Source: Nostoc sp. 'Lobaria pulmonaria (5183) cyanobiont' (GTDB lineage: Bacteria > Cyanobacteriota > Cyanobacteriia > Cyanobacteriales > Nostocaceae). From it: a DNA stretch of 64,000 bases. The position numbers were made by a program, and so were the translations under genes. The stretch spans positions 496,001 to 560,000 of the forward strand of contig NZ_CP026692.1 in NCBI RefSeq assembly GCF_002949795.1, written 5' to 3'. Under the pieces are notes generated by a model. It did not search any database. It saw only the letters and a list, made by a program, of their open reading frames with translations, and had not been told where the DNA came from. Of the stretch, positions 8,702 through 15,884 are shown piece by piece (the stretch's first letter is position 1; every line of letters starts with the position of its first letter).

Positions 8702-8895
8702 GATGATGTTAATGATTTCAGCAGGATACGGTAAGCAACAATACGGTCTGGAAACACTTTAGTGAGGTGTCAGCTACTTACATAGCCAAACATCTAATTA
8801 GGTGTACGTTAGCTTAGTATAAACCTAAGATAAGTAACAACCGTAAATCTGCAATTACCGATCGCTGCTCGATCGAAGAACAATCCAACTGGCTA

Positions 8896-9183
8896 TTAGC
8901 AATAAGCTGTGATATCTTCACCACATTCATCGGCAAGATAACAGAGCGCTCTAAAACGCAAACCAACCACTTCCTCGTATAGGGGATTTAATTTACACAT
9001 AGGTGGAATATGAAATAACTTCCGACCAAACAGCGCGATGTCTCGCTCAAAGGGACACTGAGCAGGAATAGCTTTGCATAGGAAATGAGCCAATTTGGAG
9101 TTATGAATTTCTATGGTTTCCAACCACTCGCGGACTGGGTGTAGTGAATCGTTGTGTAAGTGAACTTGAATAAAGCTTGTCAT
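8896..9183 (-). CDS. Mo-dependent nitrogenase C-terminal-domain protein (stand-alone)
   Basis: A 95-residue protein made only of the Mo-nitro_C-type domain: IHNSKLAHFLCKAIPAQCPF, ERDIALFGRKLFHIPPMCKL and NPLYEEVVGLRFRALCYLAD, then ECGEDITAY. Conserved cysteines are in the AQCPFER, PPMCKLNP and ADECGE motifs. Such small proteins are frequent in heterocystous cyanobacteria, often in several copies. Their role is unknown despite the name, and the protein is not part of NifDK. It is monocistronic here. Confidence 0.85.
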   Translation of the reverse strand: MTSFIQVHLHNDSLHPVREWLETIEIHNSKLAHFLCKAIPAQCPFERDIALFGRKLFHIPPMCKLNPLYEEVVGLRFRALCYLADECGEDITAYC

Positions 9184-9576
9184 AGTTTTTCACCTTGATA
9201 ATTTCAAACTAGATTGAGTTTTTTGTATTTGAACCTTTATAAATAAATACAGTTAGGTTTTGTAGTTTTATGCACTTATTACTTTTTATTTGGTTCTCTA
9301 CAGAGGTAGATGGAGTACTGTTAACTACACATTCAAGTACTACAGTTCCTGAGAATTTGTCCTGACTTTTCACTTCATATTGAAAAACCAACCTAAAACC
9401 TAACCCCCTAACTTTTCCCTAGTAGGGAAGGGGGAAAAATCAAAGTCTCTCCCCTGATAAGCTACGGTATACACACAAGTCGAAGAAAGCTCGATTTTCA
9501 GGGCAGAAATGTAGACAGGATAATGCTTTTCAGCCAATTGGCACTATTTGACAAACATTTCGGCTCAATACCTTAA
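9184..9576. other. Spacer with CCCTA/TAGGG repeat
   Basis: No convincing gene. Near 9395-9435 lies a repeat module (AACCTAAAACCTAACCCCCT then TTCCCTAGTAGGGAAGGGGG) whose centre TTCCCTA-G-TAGGGAA is a perfect palindrome. Such modules recur in Nostoc spacers. A 60-aa minus-strand frame here has no family features. Confidence 0.5.
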
Positions 9577-9861
9577 CGATGCAGAATTTTTCAGGTCACT
9601 GACAATACTTTATGCTTCTATAGGACTCAGCAGACGTACTACGGAGCAGTTGACTATCTCAAAGGCGAATTACTTCTTAAAGCCTATGGTGCAGGTAACT
9701 CAGAAAATACGATTGATTATCTACGTTATTTATTAGACCAGTCCCCTAAGCAACAATTACTTATTTTTTGGGATGGTGCTTCTTACCATCGTTCCCATGA
9801 AGTCCTTGACTTTTTAGCCGAGGTAAATCTTGGTTTACCGGAAGAAGAATCGCAAAAGTGA
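9577..9861 (+). pseudogene. IS630-family transposase, fragment
   Basis: The open frame 9577-9858 (TGA at 9859) translates FYRTQQTYYGAVDYLKGELL, LKAYGAGNSENTIDYLRYLL and LIFWDGASYHRSHEVLDFLA, then EVNLGLPEEE. This is the core DDE region of IS630/Tc1-type transposases (YYGA...; FWDGASYHRS carries the second catalytic Asp). There is no start codon, the N-terminal helix-turn-helix half is absent, and the frame ends before the final catalytic Glu region. It is a dead fragment of an element of about 1.1 kb. Confidence 0.7.
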
Positions 9862-9923
9862 TTTTACCACTCTTCAAATGTACGGAGATTTTTCAGAAAT
9901 CAAATATTAGTCCTATATGGCGG

Positions 9924-9969
9924 TTCCCATTCAGATGCGATATAACGTTGTACAGCATCTGAATGGGAA
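9924..9969. repeat. Perfect 15-bp inverted repeat hairpin
   Basis: TTCCCATTCAGATGC (9924-9938) and GCATCTGAATGGGAA (9955-9969) are exact complements around a 16-base loop. There is no T-run on either side. It lies between the IS630 fragment and the end of a VOC gene. It may be an IS-derived end, a transcript-stabilising hairpin, or a weak terminator for the VOC gene read on the minus strand. Confidence 0.6.
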
Positions 9970-9988
9970 TTCTTCAAACATTACATTT

Positions 9989-10396
9989 TCAACCTTGATT
10001 TATTGCGCTTGGCTCCATGTAGATAATTTCCCAAATGTGGCCATCTAAGTCAGCAAATCCATGTCCATACATAAAACCATGATCTTGCGGTTCATTGTAG
10101 GTTGTTCCACCAGCAGCGACAGCCTTGCGAACTATTTCATCGACTTGTTCTCGGCTATCAGAAGATAAACACACAAGCACTTCTGTGCTTTTTGTCGCAT
10201 CACAAATTTCTTTGGGAGTAAACGTTTTAAACTTCTCATGGGTCAAGAGCATGACGAAAATGTTTTCGGACACAATCATACAGGTGGAAGTTTCGTCAGT
10301 GAATTGAGAATTAAACTCAAAGTCTAGTTGAGTAAAGAACTCGATCGATTGATTGAGGTTTTTGACTGGCAGATTAACGAAAATTTGAGTACTCAT
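9989..10396 (-). CDS. VOC-family protein (glyoxalase/bleomycin-resistance fold)
   Basis: A 135-residue single VOC unit with two beta-alpha-beta-beta-beta modules: MSTQIFVNLPVKNLNQSIEF then FTQLDFEFN, and a second module ending GFADLDGHIWEIIYMEP with the usual metal-site Glu/His pattern (HGF..., WEI). I chose the ATG at 10396, preceded by AAAGAAG; the longer frame to 10567 runs antisense to the neighbouring VOC gene. It is last in a minus-strand group with another VOC, an NTF2-like and a DGPF protein, all behind an ECF42 sigma factor. Substrate unknown. Confidence 0.85.
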   Translation of the reverse strand: MSTQIFVNLPVKNLNQSIEFFTQLDFEFNSQFTDETSTCMIVSENIFVMLLTHEKFKTFTPKEICDATKSTEVLVCLSSDSREQVDEIVRKAVAAGGTTYNEPQDHGFMYGHGFADLDGHIWEIIYMEPSAINQG

Positions 10397-10491
10397 GGGT
10401 TCTTCTTTTGAATTATTGCACAGTGAAAGATCGGCGAAAAAGCGCTGAGGTTTTACTCTAGGGAAGATGCCTATAAGCGCCTCCCCACAAG

Positions 10492-10902
10492 TCAAGCAGT
10501 TTTCTGGCAATTGACCATCCACGGAATACCGAATCGATCGACCAACATGCCAAAGCGGACAGACCAAAAGGTTTGATCGATCGGCATCTTCACTTTTCCG
10601 TTTTCTGCTAGGGTATGAAAAATGTGTTCTGCCTCTGCTGGCTCGTCAACGCTGATTTGCACGTAAAAGCCTTGGGGTGTATCAAAATACCCAGGCGGGC
10701 TGTCAGAACCCATCAAGAGGCGATCGCCCAGATCGAGGCAGACGTGCATGATTTTGTCATGCCATCCGGCAGGTATATGCTCGGCTGAGGGTGCATCTCC
10801 GTGGGTCATCATCATGACAATTTTGCCACCAAGACAGTGTTCGTAGAACTTGAACGCTACTTCACAGTTGCCGTTGAACATGAGATAAGGATTGAGTTTC
10901 AT
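10492..10902 (-). CDS. VOC-family protein, PhnB/YjdN-like
   Basis: A 136-residue PhnB-like VOC protein. It opens MKLNPYLMFNGNCEVAFKFY, then EHCLGGKI, holds the typical DKIMHVCLDLGDRLLMGSD and PPGYF..PQGFYVQISVDEP, and ends FWSVRFGMLVDRFGIPWMVN. These are diagnostic of the 3-demethylubiquinone methyltransferase-like VOC subfamily. Family members are 130-150 aa, so it is full length. Function is unknown; such genes commonly sit next to ECF42-type sigma factors and DGPF proteins, as here. Confidence 0.88.
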   Translation of the reverse strand: MKLNPYLMFNGNCEVAFKFYEHCLGGKIVMMMTHGDAPSAEHIPAGWHDKIMHVCLDLGDRLLMGSDSPPGYFDTPQGFYVQISVDEPAEAEHIFHTLAENGKVKMPIDQTFWSVRFGMLVDRFGIPWMVNCQKTA

Positions 10903-10924
10903 GGCGTTGGCTCAGTAGATTAGC

Positions 10925-11374
10925 CTATGGGTTTAGCGTGAATACAGCTTGAGAAGTCTCTGGATCGAATGGAACCGAGAGATGTTCGTGTAATATCTGC
11001 CATTCGCCTTGATTTTTCTGGCAGACAACGGTGACGCGCATCCACGTCTGCATTGCTGGATGGTCTTGGGTTCCTGTGAAGCGAAATAGCCAATGTGCAA
11101 CTGCTAAGTCTTCACTGACGGTAATCTTGAGGTCTCGTGTTTCAATCTCAAAGGTGTCGGGGAAGTAAGGCAAACATTCTGACCACACTTGACCCCAAGC
11201 ATCTTTTCCTTGGGTTTGGAAAGGAGGTTTAACATCGAAGATGATGACCTCGGTGGCATAATAGGACATGATTTGCTCAACATCCTTGGTGCAGATGGCA
11301 CGTTGTTGCTCGGCAATTAGTTGGCGAATCTGAACTTCATTAGTTGCGATCGTGCTTTTGGTTGTCATTGTCAT
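10925..11374 (-). CDS. SgcJ/EcaC-type NTF2-like protein
   Basis: A 149-residue NTF2/SnoaL-fold protein. It has VQIRQLIAEQQRAICTKDVE, MSYYATEVIIFDVKPPF, GKDAWGQVWSECLPYFPDTF, a beta strand DLAVAHWLFRFTGT and the C-terminal GEWQILHEHLSVPFDPET. This pattern (DV..IMS.YA.....FD; W.I.HEH.S.P) is the ketosteroid-isomerase-like group often named SgcJ/EcaC. Catalytic activity is unproven. It lies between the DGPF gene (29 bases upstream) and the PhnB-like VOC gene (22 bases downstream), consistent with one operon. Confidence 0.85.
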   Translation of the reverse strand: MTMTTKSTIATNEVQIRQLIAEQQRAICTKDVEQIMSYYATEVIIFDVKPPFQTQGKDAWGQVWSECLPYFPDTFEIETRDLKITVSEDLAVAHWLFRFTGTQDHPAMQTWMRVTVVCQKNQGEWQILHEHLSVPFDPETSQAVFTLNP

Positions 11375-11403
11375 CTCTCCTTTTGGGTTGAAGTTGAGTG
11401 CAG

Positions 11404-11763
11404 TTACGAATTCTCTGGTAAGCCTGCAACTTCAATTACAGGTCGAATTTCAACGGTGCCGACGCGTGCGCCTGGAATCCGCGCGGCGATCGCGATCGCT
11501 TCGTCGAGATCCTGAGCATTAATCAGAAAAAAACCGCCCAATTGTTCGCGAGTTTCTGCAAACGGTCCGTCAGTTACTAGCGGTTTGCCGTCGCGCAGCC
11601 GAACGCTGGTTGCAGTTGCCACAGGATGGAGTGGGGCGGTTGCAAGATACTGCCCCTTCGAGTTGAGTTGTTGTGCCAGTTGCGCGGATTCTACATAACA
11701 ATGTTCCCGTTCGGTTTGGCTCAGGGCATTTTCCTCCAGGTAAATCAGCAGCAAATATTTCAT
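11404..11763 (-). CDS. YCII/DGPF-domain protein
   Basis: A 119-residue DGPF (YCII-related) protein: MKYLLLIYLEENALSQTERE at the N-terminus, central VRLRDGKPLVTDGPFAETRE with the name-giving DGPF, then QLGGFFLINAQDLDEAIAIA and a C-terminal GTVEIRPV. The ATG at 11763 has an excellent GGAGG nine bases upstream. The frame stays open upstream to 12024 only because the adjacent 96-bp repeat is a multiple of three. DGPF genes are the standard genomic partners and likely targets of ECF42 sigma factors, and the sigma gene is divergent here. Confidence 0.9.
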   Translation of the reverse strand: MKYLLLIYLEENALSQTEREHCYVESAQLAQQLNSKGQYLATAPLHPVATATSVRLRDGKPLVTDGPFAETREQLGGFFLINAQDLDEAIAIAARIPGARVGTVEIRPVIEVAGLPENS

Positions 11764-11840
11764 CGGGTTGCCTCCTTTATTTCCCTTCTTTCGTAAGTCG
11801 AACGGTGCTGTTTCAAATCGACAACACTCCGCCAAAAATT

Positions 11841-11869
11841 TTGATCGTTTAGTACGATCGGGGTATACC
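11841..11869 (+). promoter_or_regulatory. Promoter-like pair toward the sigma gene, copy 1
   Basis: TTGATC and TATACC are separated by exactly 17 bases, with the GATCGT/ACGATC inverted repeat overlapping the -35 side and the spacer. This arrangement suits a repressor- or activator-controlled sigma-70-type promoter. It is a sequence inference only. Confidence 0.4.
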
Positions 11870-11936
11870 TCCCTTATTCCCTTTTTTCGTAAGTCGAACG
11901 GTGCTGTTTCAAATCGACAACACTCCGCCAAAAATT

Positions 11937-11965
11937 TTGATCGTTTAGTACGATCGGGGTATACC
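11937..11965 (+). promoter_or_regulatory. Promoter-like pair toward the sigma gene, copy 2
   Basis: Identical copy of the TTGATC-N17-TATACC arrangement, 96 bases further on and about 70 bases before the sigma factor ATG, again with the overlapping inverted repeat. Confidence 0.4.
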
Positions 11966-12033
11966 TCCCTTATTCCCTTTTTTCGTAAGTCGAACGGTGC
12001 TGCCTCAAATCGACACCTCGCCAAAAATTTTTT

Positions 12034-13296
12034 ATGTCAGGTATAATCCCAAACGCAAAAACAGACGTAAACCAAGCGATCGCCTCCCTTTATCGGGCTG
12101 AATGGGGGCGGATCGTCGCCATCCTCATCCGGTTGGTGGGAGATTTCGATGTGGCTGAAGAAGCGGTACAGGAAGCTTTTATAGCCGCCGTGAATCAATG
12201 GCAGTCTAGCGGCGTGCCCGATCTCCCACGTGCATGGATCGTCAAAACAGCCCGATACAAAGCCATCGATCGCCTCCGACGGCGGACACGGCTGACGGAA
12301 AAACTGGAATGGTACGCCGCCTCCGGGTTGATTCCAACTCGCGAGGAGCCAACTTACGACACAGACAAAATTCCAGACGATCGGCTGCGGCTGATCTTTA
12401 CTTGCTGCCACCCAGCACTAGGGATTGAGGCGCAGGTGGCTTTGACGCTGCGCCTCCTGGGCGGACTTGAAACAGATGAAATTGCGCGGGCGTTTCTCGT
12501 ACCCACGGCAACGATGGCGCAACGGCTGGTACGTGCCAAGCGCAAGATTCGGGATGCAGGTATTCCCTATAAAGTGCCGGACACAACCGATCTGTCTGTG
12601 CGGGTAGACGCAGTGCTGACGGCGATCTATCTGATTTTCAATGAGGGCTACGCGACAACTAGGGGCGAGATGATGGTGAGGGCTGACCTCTGCACAGAAG
12701 CGATTCGGCTGGGTCGCCTCGTAAGGACGTTGATGGCACCGCAACCGCCCTCAGAAGTGACTGCACTCTTGGCGTTGATGTTGCTGCACGACTCCCGGCG
12801 CGATGCCCGTTTGGATGAGGTAGGCGATCTGGTGTTGCTCGAAGATCAGGATCGTCGTCGCTGGAACCAACAGCAGATTGCTGAGGCGCTACCGCTCGTT
12901 GAAGAGGCACTGGGGGGCGAGATTGGTTCGTTTGCAGTGCAAGCAGCGATCGCGGCACTACATTGTCAGGCAGCACAAGCAGAAGAAACGGACTGGTTAC
13001 AAATTGTCCGCCTCTACGATTTGCTCGAACGCTTGCAGCCCTCGCCAATTGTGTCGCTGAACCGGGCGGTGGCGATTTCAATGATAGAGAGTCCTCAGAC
13101 GGCCCTCGAACTGATTGATCGGCTTGCCCCCCAACTTAATGGCTACCATCTATTTCACGCCACCCGTGCCGAGATGCTGCGCCGCATCGGAGCCTCAGCG
13201 TCAGCCGCACAGAGCTACGCGATCGCGCTCATGCTAGTCACTAATGACAGCGAACGCCGCTTTCTGGAGCGTCGGCGGCGCGAAGTTCAGCCTTAA
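12034..13296 (+). CDS. ECF42-type RNA polymerase sigma factor with C-terminal extension
   Basis: A 420-residue ECF sigma factor. Region 2 lies at about 12-85 (FDVAEEAVQEAFIAAVNQW, PRAWIVKTARYKAIDRLRRR) and region 4 at about 125-175 (ALTLRLLGGLETDEIARAFL, TATMAQRLVRAKRKIR). A long C-terminal domain at about 185-420 contains AIYLIFNEGYATTRG, LLLHDSRRDAR and ELIDRLAPQLNGYHLFHATRAEML-like helical repeats. Length and the FNEGY motif place it in the ECF42 group, whose TPR-like extension is needed for activity and which has no classical anti-sigma factor. It is GC-rich relative to neighbours and divergent from DGPF/VOC genes. No clear Shine-Dalgarno precedes the ATG. Confidence 0.92.
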   Translation: MSGIIPNAKTDVNQAIASLYRAEWGRIVAILIRLVGDFDVAEEAVQEAFIAAVNQWQSSGVPDLPRAWIVKTARYKAIDRLRRRTRLTEKLEWYAASGLIPTREEPTYDTDKIPDDRLRLIFTCCHPALGIEAQVALTLRLLGGLETDEIARAFLVPTATMAQRLVRAKRKIRDAGIPYKVPDTTDLSVRVDAVLTAIYLIFNEGYATTRGEMMVRADLCTEAIRLGRLVRTLMAPQPPSEVTALLALMLLHDSRRDARLDEVGDLVLLEDQDRRRWNQQQIAEALPLVEEALGGEIGSFAVQAAIAALHCQAAQAEETDWLQIVRLYDLLERLQPSPIVSLNRAVAISMIESPQTALELIDRLAPQLNGYHLFHATRAEMLRRIGASASAAQSYAIALMLVTNDSERRFLERRRREVQP

Positions 13297-13330
13297 GGAC
13301 AGGGGAATTTTACCAAGAAGCATTCATATA

Positions 13331-13471
13331 GGATACATCTGTGCAGGATGGCTGGGGCTGATTGTGTCAGGCGTCTGTTTTGTCTTACCTGCGGTTCTAA
13401 TTACTGGTGTTGGCATCTCTTTATTAGCGATCGCATTTCCAGGTCATTTACAAAAGAATGTAGAGACGTAG
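13331..13471 (+). pseudogene. Chromate transporter (ChrA) fragment
   Basis: The frame at 13331 reads GYICAGWLGLIVSGVCFVLP and then AVLITGVGISLLAI. It matches the GY..AGWLG....G.CF.LPA..I transmembrane signature of ChrA chromate efflux proteins (normally 380-450 aa). Only about 45 residues survive, and the last codons come from a palindromic repeat (13459-13489). It follows the sigma gene directly and is a relic. Confidence 0.5.
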
Positions 13472-13489
13472 CAGTGCTACATCTCTACA
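13459..13489. repeat. Palindromic repeat, GTAGAGACGTAGCA type
   Basis: TGTAGAGACGTAGCA (13459-13473) faces TGCTACATCTCTACA (13475-13489) with one mismatch and a single central base. The same AGTAGAGAC/GTCTCTACT module occurs at 46414-46443. This is a dispersed intergenic palindrome, able to form a strong RNA hairpin. Confidence 0.75.
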
Positions 13490-13520
13490 AAAGTTCTAAA
13501 TGGAGAAGCTAGCTTATGTC

Positions 13521-13661
13521 TTACCGTTGTCTCAGAAATTCGTTGTTTTTGGTGGAACAAATGCAGAGATTACAGATGTTTGTTTTTTTAGCCTCACAAT
13601 CTGTACAACCAAAAATAAAAGTAATTAATAGAACTGATGCAATTAGTTCTTTTAATTTCAT
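13521..13661 (-). CDS. Possible small Cys-rich lipoprotein (46 aa)
   Basis: A short minus-strand frame encodes MKLKELIASVLLITFIFGCT followed by DCEAKKTNICNLCICSTKNN. A lysine-containing N-region, a hydrophobic core and a lipobox-like IFGC at 16-19 suggest a lipoprotein signal. The mature peptide would hold C19, C22, C30, C33 and C35. No Shine-Dalgarno is evident, and no homologue comes to mind. The CxxC spacing (NLC, CIC) could bind a metal or form disulfides, but this is only inference. Confidence 0.35.
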   Translation of the reverse strand: MKLKELIASVLLITFIFGCTDCEAKKTNICNLCICSTKNNEFLRQR

Positions 13662-13817
13662 ATAGATAATCAATTATGAATTATCAATTATTTTGATATA
13701 AAGAGATTTCTCAGGAACTTTACCCGTTGTCGGCTAATCTTAGTGCCAGTCCCCCATACCCAATATTGCGATCTAAGATTGTTGGGTATATTATAAATTG
13801 CGATCGCCACTATACCG

Positions 13818-14822
13818 ATGATTGAAGTTGAACATCTGAGTAAAATATACGGCTCCACCCCAGCGATTACTGATGTCACTTTTAGCGTCGAACCTGGGGA
13901 GATTTTAGGGTTATTGGGCCCCAATGGCGCTGGTAAAACTACAACCATGCGGATTCTGGCTGGTTATTTACCGGCAACTAATGGAAATGCGCGGATTGCT
14001 GGTTATGATGTCCATGAAAATTCCCTCGCTGTGCGCCAACGCATTGGTTATTTGCCCGAAACACCGCCGTTATATCCAGACATGACGGTGGAGGGATTTT
14101 TGCATTTTGTCGCCCGAATTAAGGGAGTTCCAGCAGGCGATCGCCCCAACAAGGTAACAGGCGCCATCGAACGCTGCAACTTAGAAGACAAGCGGCGGGT
14201 GATTATTCGTAAACTCTCTAAAGGATACCGCCAAAGAGTAGGAATTGCTCAAGCGATCGTCCACGATCCCCCAGCGATCATTTTAGATGAACCCACCGTC
14301 GGACTCGATCCCCGGCAAATAATTGAGGTGCGGAATTTAATTAAAAGCCTTGCTGGTACTCACACAATTATTCTTTCCACGCACATTCTGCCAGAAGTAA
14401 GTATGACTTGTAGCCGTGTCGCCATTATTAATTGCGGTAAAGTTGTGGCAACTAATACACCAGAAAATCTGATGACTCAGTTGACAGGCGGTTCAGGGTA
14501 TGAGTTGGAAATAGAAGGAGAAGCTGCTCTAGCGAAACAGGTATTGCAAAAAGTCGCGGGTGTAAGTTTGATAGAATCAATTCCCACAGCCGGAGGTCAT
14601 CAACCCCAGGAAAATCGCGCTTACCTGCGGGTAATATCGCAACCGGGAAAAGAACCAGGAAAGGATATTGCCACAACATTAGTGCGTGCAGGATTTGGTT
14701 TACATGAACTGCGGCGAGTTAACGCCACGTTAGAAGATGTGTTCTTGCAACTGACCACAGAAGAGAAAAATTTCGATACTGAGGTAGACTTAGCAGCAGA
14801 CAACGAAGGAGAAGCAGCGTAA
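13818..14822 (+). CDS. ABC transporter ATP-binding protein (GldA-like)
   Basis: A 334-residue nucleotide-binding subunit. Walker A is GPNGAGKT at 34-41, the signature LSKGY is at 133-137 and Walker B AIILDEP at 153-159, with the H-loop in LSTHILPEV. A C-terminal extension of about 100 residues (from 235) is typical of GldA/NatA-type exporters. The stop codon touches the next gene (TAAATG), so ATPase and permease are translationally linked. With the permease and the GldG-like and DUF4340 proteins it forms a four-gene cassette resembling gliding-motility-associated ABC systems; the substrate is unknown. Confidence 0.93.
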   Translation: MIEVEHLSKIYGSTPAITDVTFSVEPGEILGLLGPNGAGKTTTMRILAGYLPATNGNARIAGYDVHENSLAVRQRIGYLPETPPLYPDMTVEGFLHFVARIKGVPAGDRPNKVTGAIERCNLEDKRRVIIRKLSKGYRQRVGIAQAIVHDPPAIILDEPTVGLDPRQIIEVRNLIKSLAGTHTIILSTHILPEVSMTCSRVAIINCGKVVATNTPENLMTQLTGGSGYELEIEGEAALAKQVLQKVAGVSLIESIPTAGGHQPQENRAYLRVISQPGKEPGKDIATTLVRAGFGLHELRRVNATLEDVFLQLTTEEKNFDTEVDLAADNEGEAA

Positions 14823-15635
14823 ATGGGTATAGTGCTGAGTAATATTATTGCCATTTATCGCCGAGAGTTACAGAGTTATTTTGTATCACCTTTGGCTTAT
14901 GCGATCGCAGGCATATTTTGGTTCATCGCCGGGTTATTCTTCGTAATGATTTTGCTAGGGCCAGACGGCATTTTGGTTGGAGTCGCGGCAATAGATGCAC
15001 AAGGGCAACAACTGGGAGTACCAGTACCACCGATAGATGTCCCCTACGAATTTATCCGGGCATTTTTAGATCGTATGGGATGGCTATTGTTGTTTATCCT
15101 GCCAATACTTTCGATGGGACTCTATGCCGAAGAACGTAAGCGGGGCACTTTAGAATTATTAGCCACGTCACCAATCACCAATTGGGCGGTAGCTGTAGGT
15201 AAGTTATTAGGTGTGGTCACATTTTTTATCACAATGGTTCTACCTATGCTAGTGTTGGAAGCGATCGCCATCAGTGGCTCAAATCCACCAATGACACCCT
15301 CAATTCCCTTGCTCGGTCATTTTGGATTAATCTTACTAGCAGCAGCAATTTTATCTGTAGGAATGTTTATTTCCTCATTAACAGACAGCACAATTCTATC
15401 TGCCGTTTTTACCTTTGCAGTAATTTTATTATTGTTATTGATTGATTTAATCGCCAAAATTGTCCCTGGTCCCGTGGGCGAAGCTTTAAGTTATCTGTCG
15501 TTGCTGAAACATTACAACACTTTTATTCAAGGCATTTTTGATACCAGCGCCTTGATTTTATTCGCCAGTTACATTTTTTTTGGCATTTTTCTCACAGCTC
15601 AATCAATTGATGCACTGCGCTTTCAAAGGCAGTAG
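14823..15635 (+). CDS. ABC-2 type permease (GldF-like)
   Basis: A 270-residue ABC-2 permease with six hydrophobic segments, beginning MGIVLSNIIAIYRRELQSYF followed by VSPLAYAIAGIFW. The conserved cytoplasmic loop GLYAEERKRGTLELLATSPI is diagnostic for this permease family (GldF/NosY/CcmB relatives). The start directly abuts the ATPase stop codon. It pairs with the ATPase and the following periplasmic GldG-like protein. Confidence 0.92.
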   Translation: MGIVLSNIIAIYRRELQSYFVSPLAYAIAGIFWFIAGLFFVMILLGPDGILVGVAAIDAQGQQLGVPVPPIDVPYEFIRAFLDRMGWLLLFILPILSMGLYAEERKRGTLELLATSPITNWAVAVGKLLGVVTFFITMVLPMLVLEAIAISGSNPPMTPSIPLLGHFGLILLAAAILSVGMFISSLTDSTILSAVFTFAVILLLLLIDLIAKIVPGPVGEALSYLSLLKHYNTFIQGIFDTSALILFASYIFFGIFLTAQSIDALRFQRQ

Positions 15636-15884
15636 TTATATAAGTTATGAGTTAAAAGTTAGGAGTAAGGAGTTTAAGAAAAATCCAGAATACAGAATAC
15701 AGAATTCAGAACAAGAAAGTGTGAGACTTAAACCCGTTTTTTCAGACGCTCTCTATGAGACACTGCGCTATCCAGCAGTCATACATAATTAAATTAGTTC
15801 TGAATTATAGCTCCTGACTCCTGAATTGTGTTTTGTTAAAACTACTAACTCCTAACTCCTAACTCCTCACTTCAGTCTAATAAT
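15636..15884. repeat. Short tandem repeat spacer
   Basis: The spacer contains heptamer-like tandem runs (AGTTAGGAGTAAGGAG, CAGAATACAGAATACAGAAT, ACTCCTAACTCCTAACTCCT) and inverted copies of GAATT-CAG/CTGAATT. These are typical STRR spacers of heterocystous cyanobacteria. No gene is visible. Confidence 0.6.

Larger units (their letters stand above)
11771..12027. repeat. 96-bp direct tandem repeat in a divergent promoter region
   Basis: Three copies of a unit anchored by TCGTAAGTCGAACGGTGCTG at 11791, 11887 and 11983, a period of exactly 96 bases. Copies 1 and 2 are almost identical; copy 3 is cut short just before the sigma gene ATG. Copies 1 and 2 carry the inverted repeat GATCGT-ttagt-ACGATC (11843-11859, 11939-11955). 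The left edge of each unit repeats the CCTCC that forms the ribosome binding site of the DGPF gene. Because 96 is divisible by three, both strands stay open (for example PFDLRKKGIREVYPDRTKRS on minus), which I regard as a by-product. Confidence 0.85.

Noticed and set aside
9209-9391. 60-aa minus-strand frame
   Set aside because: Low-complexity AT-rich DNA, no start signal, no family features.
9989-10567. 192-aa extended VOC frame
   Set aside because: The extra 57 residues are an out-of-frame reading of the neighbouring VOC gene.
11404-12024. Long 206-aa version of the DGPF protein with an N-terminal 32-residue repeat
   Set aside because: The extension is the 96-bp intergenic repeat read through; the strong GGAGG and the family N-terminus fix the start at 11763.
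11768-12046. 92-aa plus-strand frame through the 96-bp repeat
   Set aside because: Open only because the repeat length is a multiple of three; it overlaps the sigma gene start.
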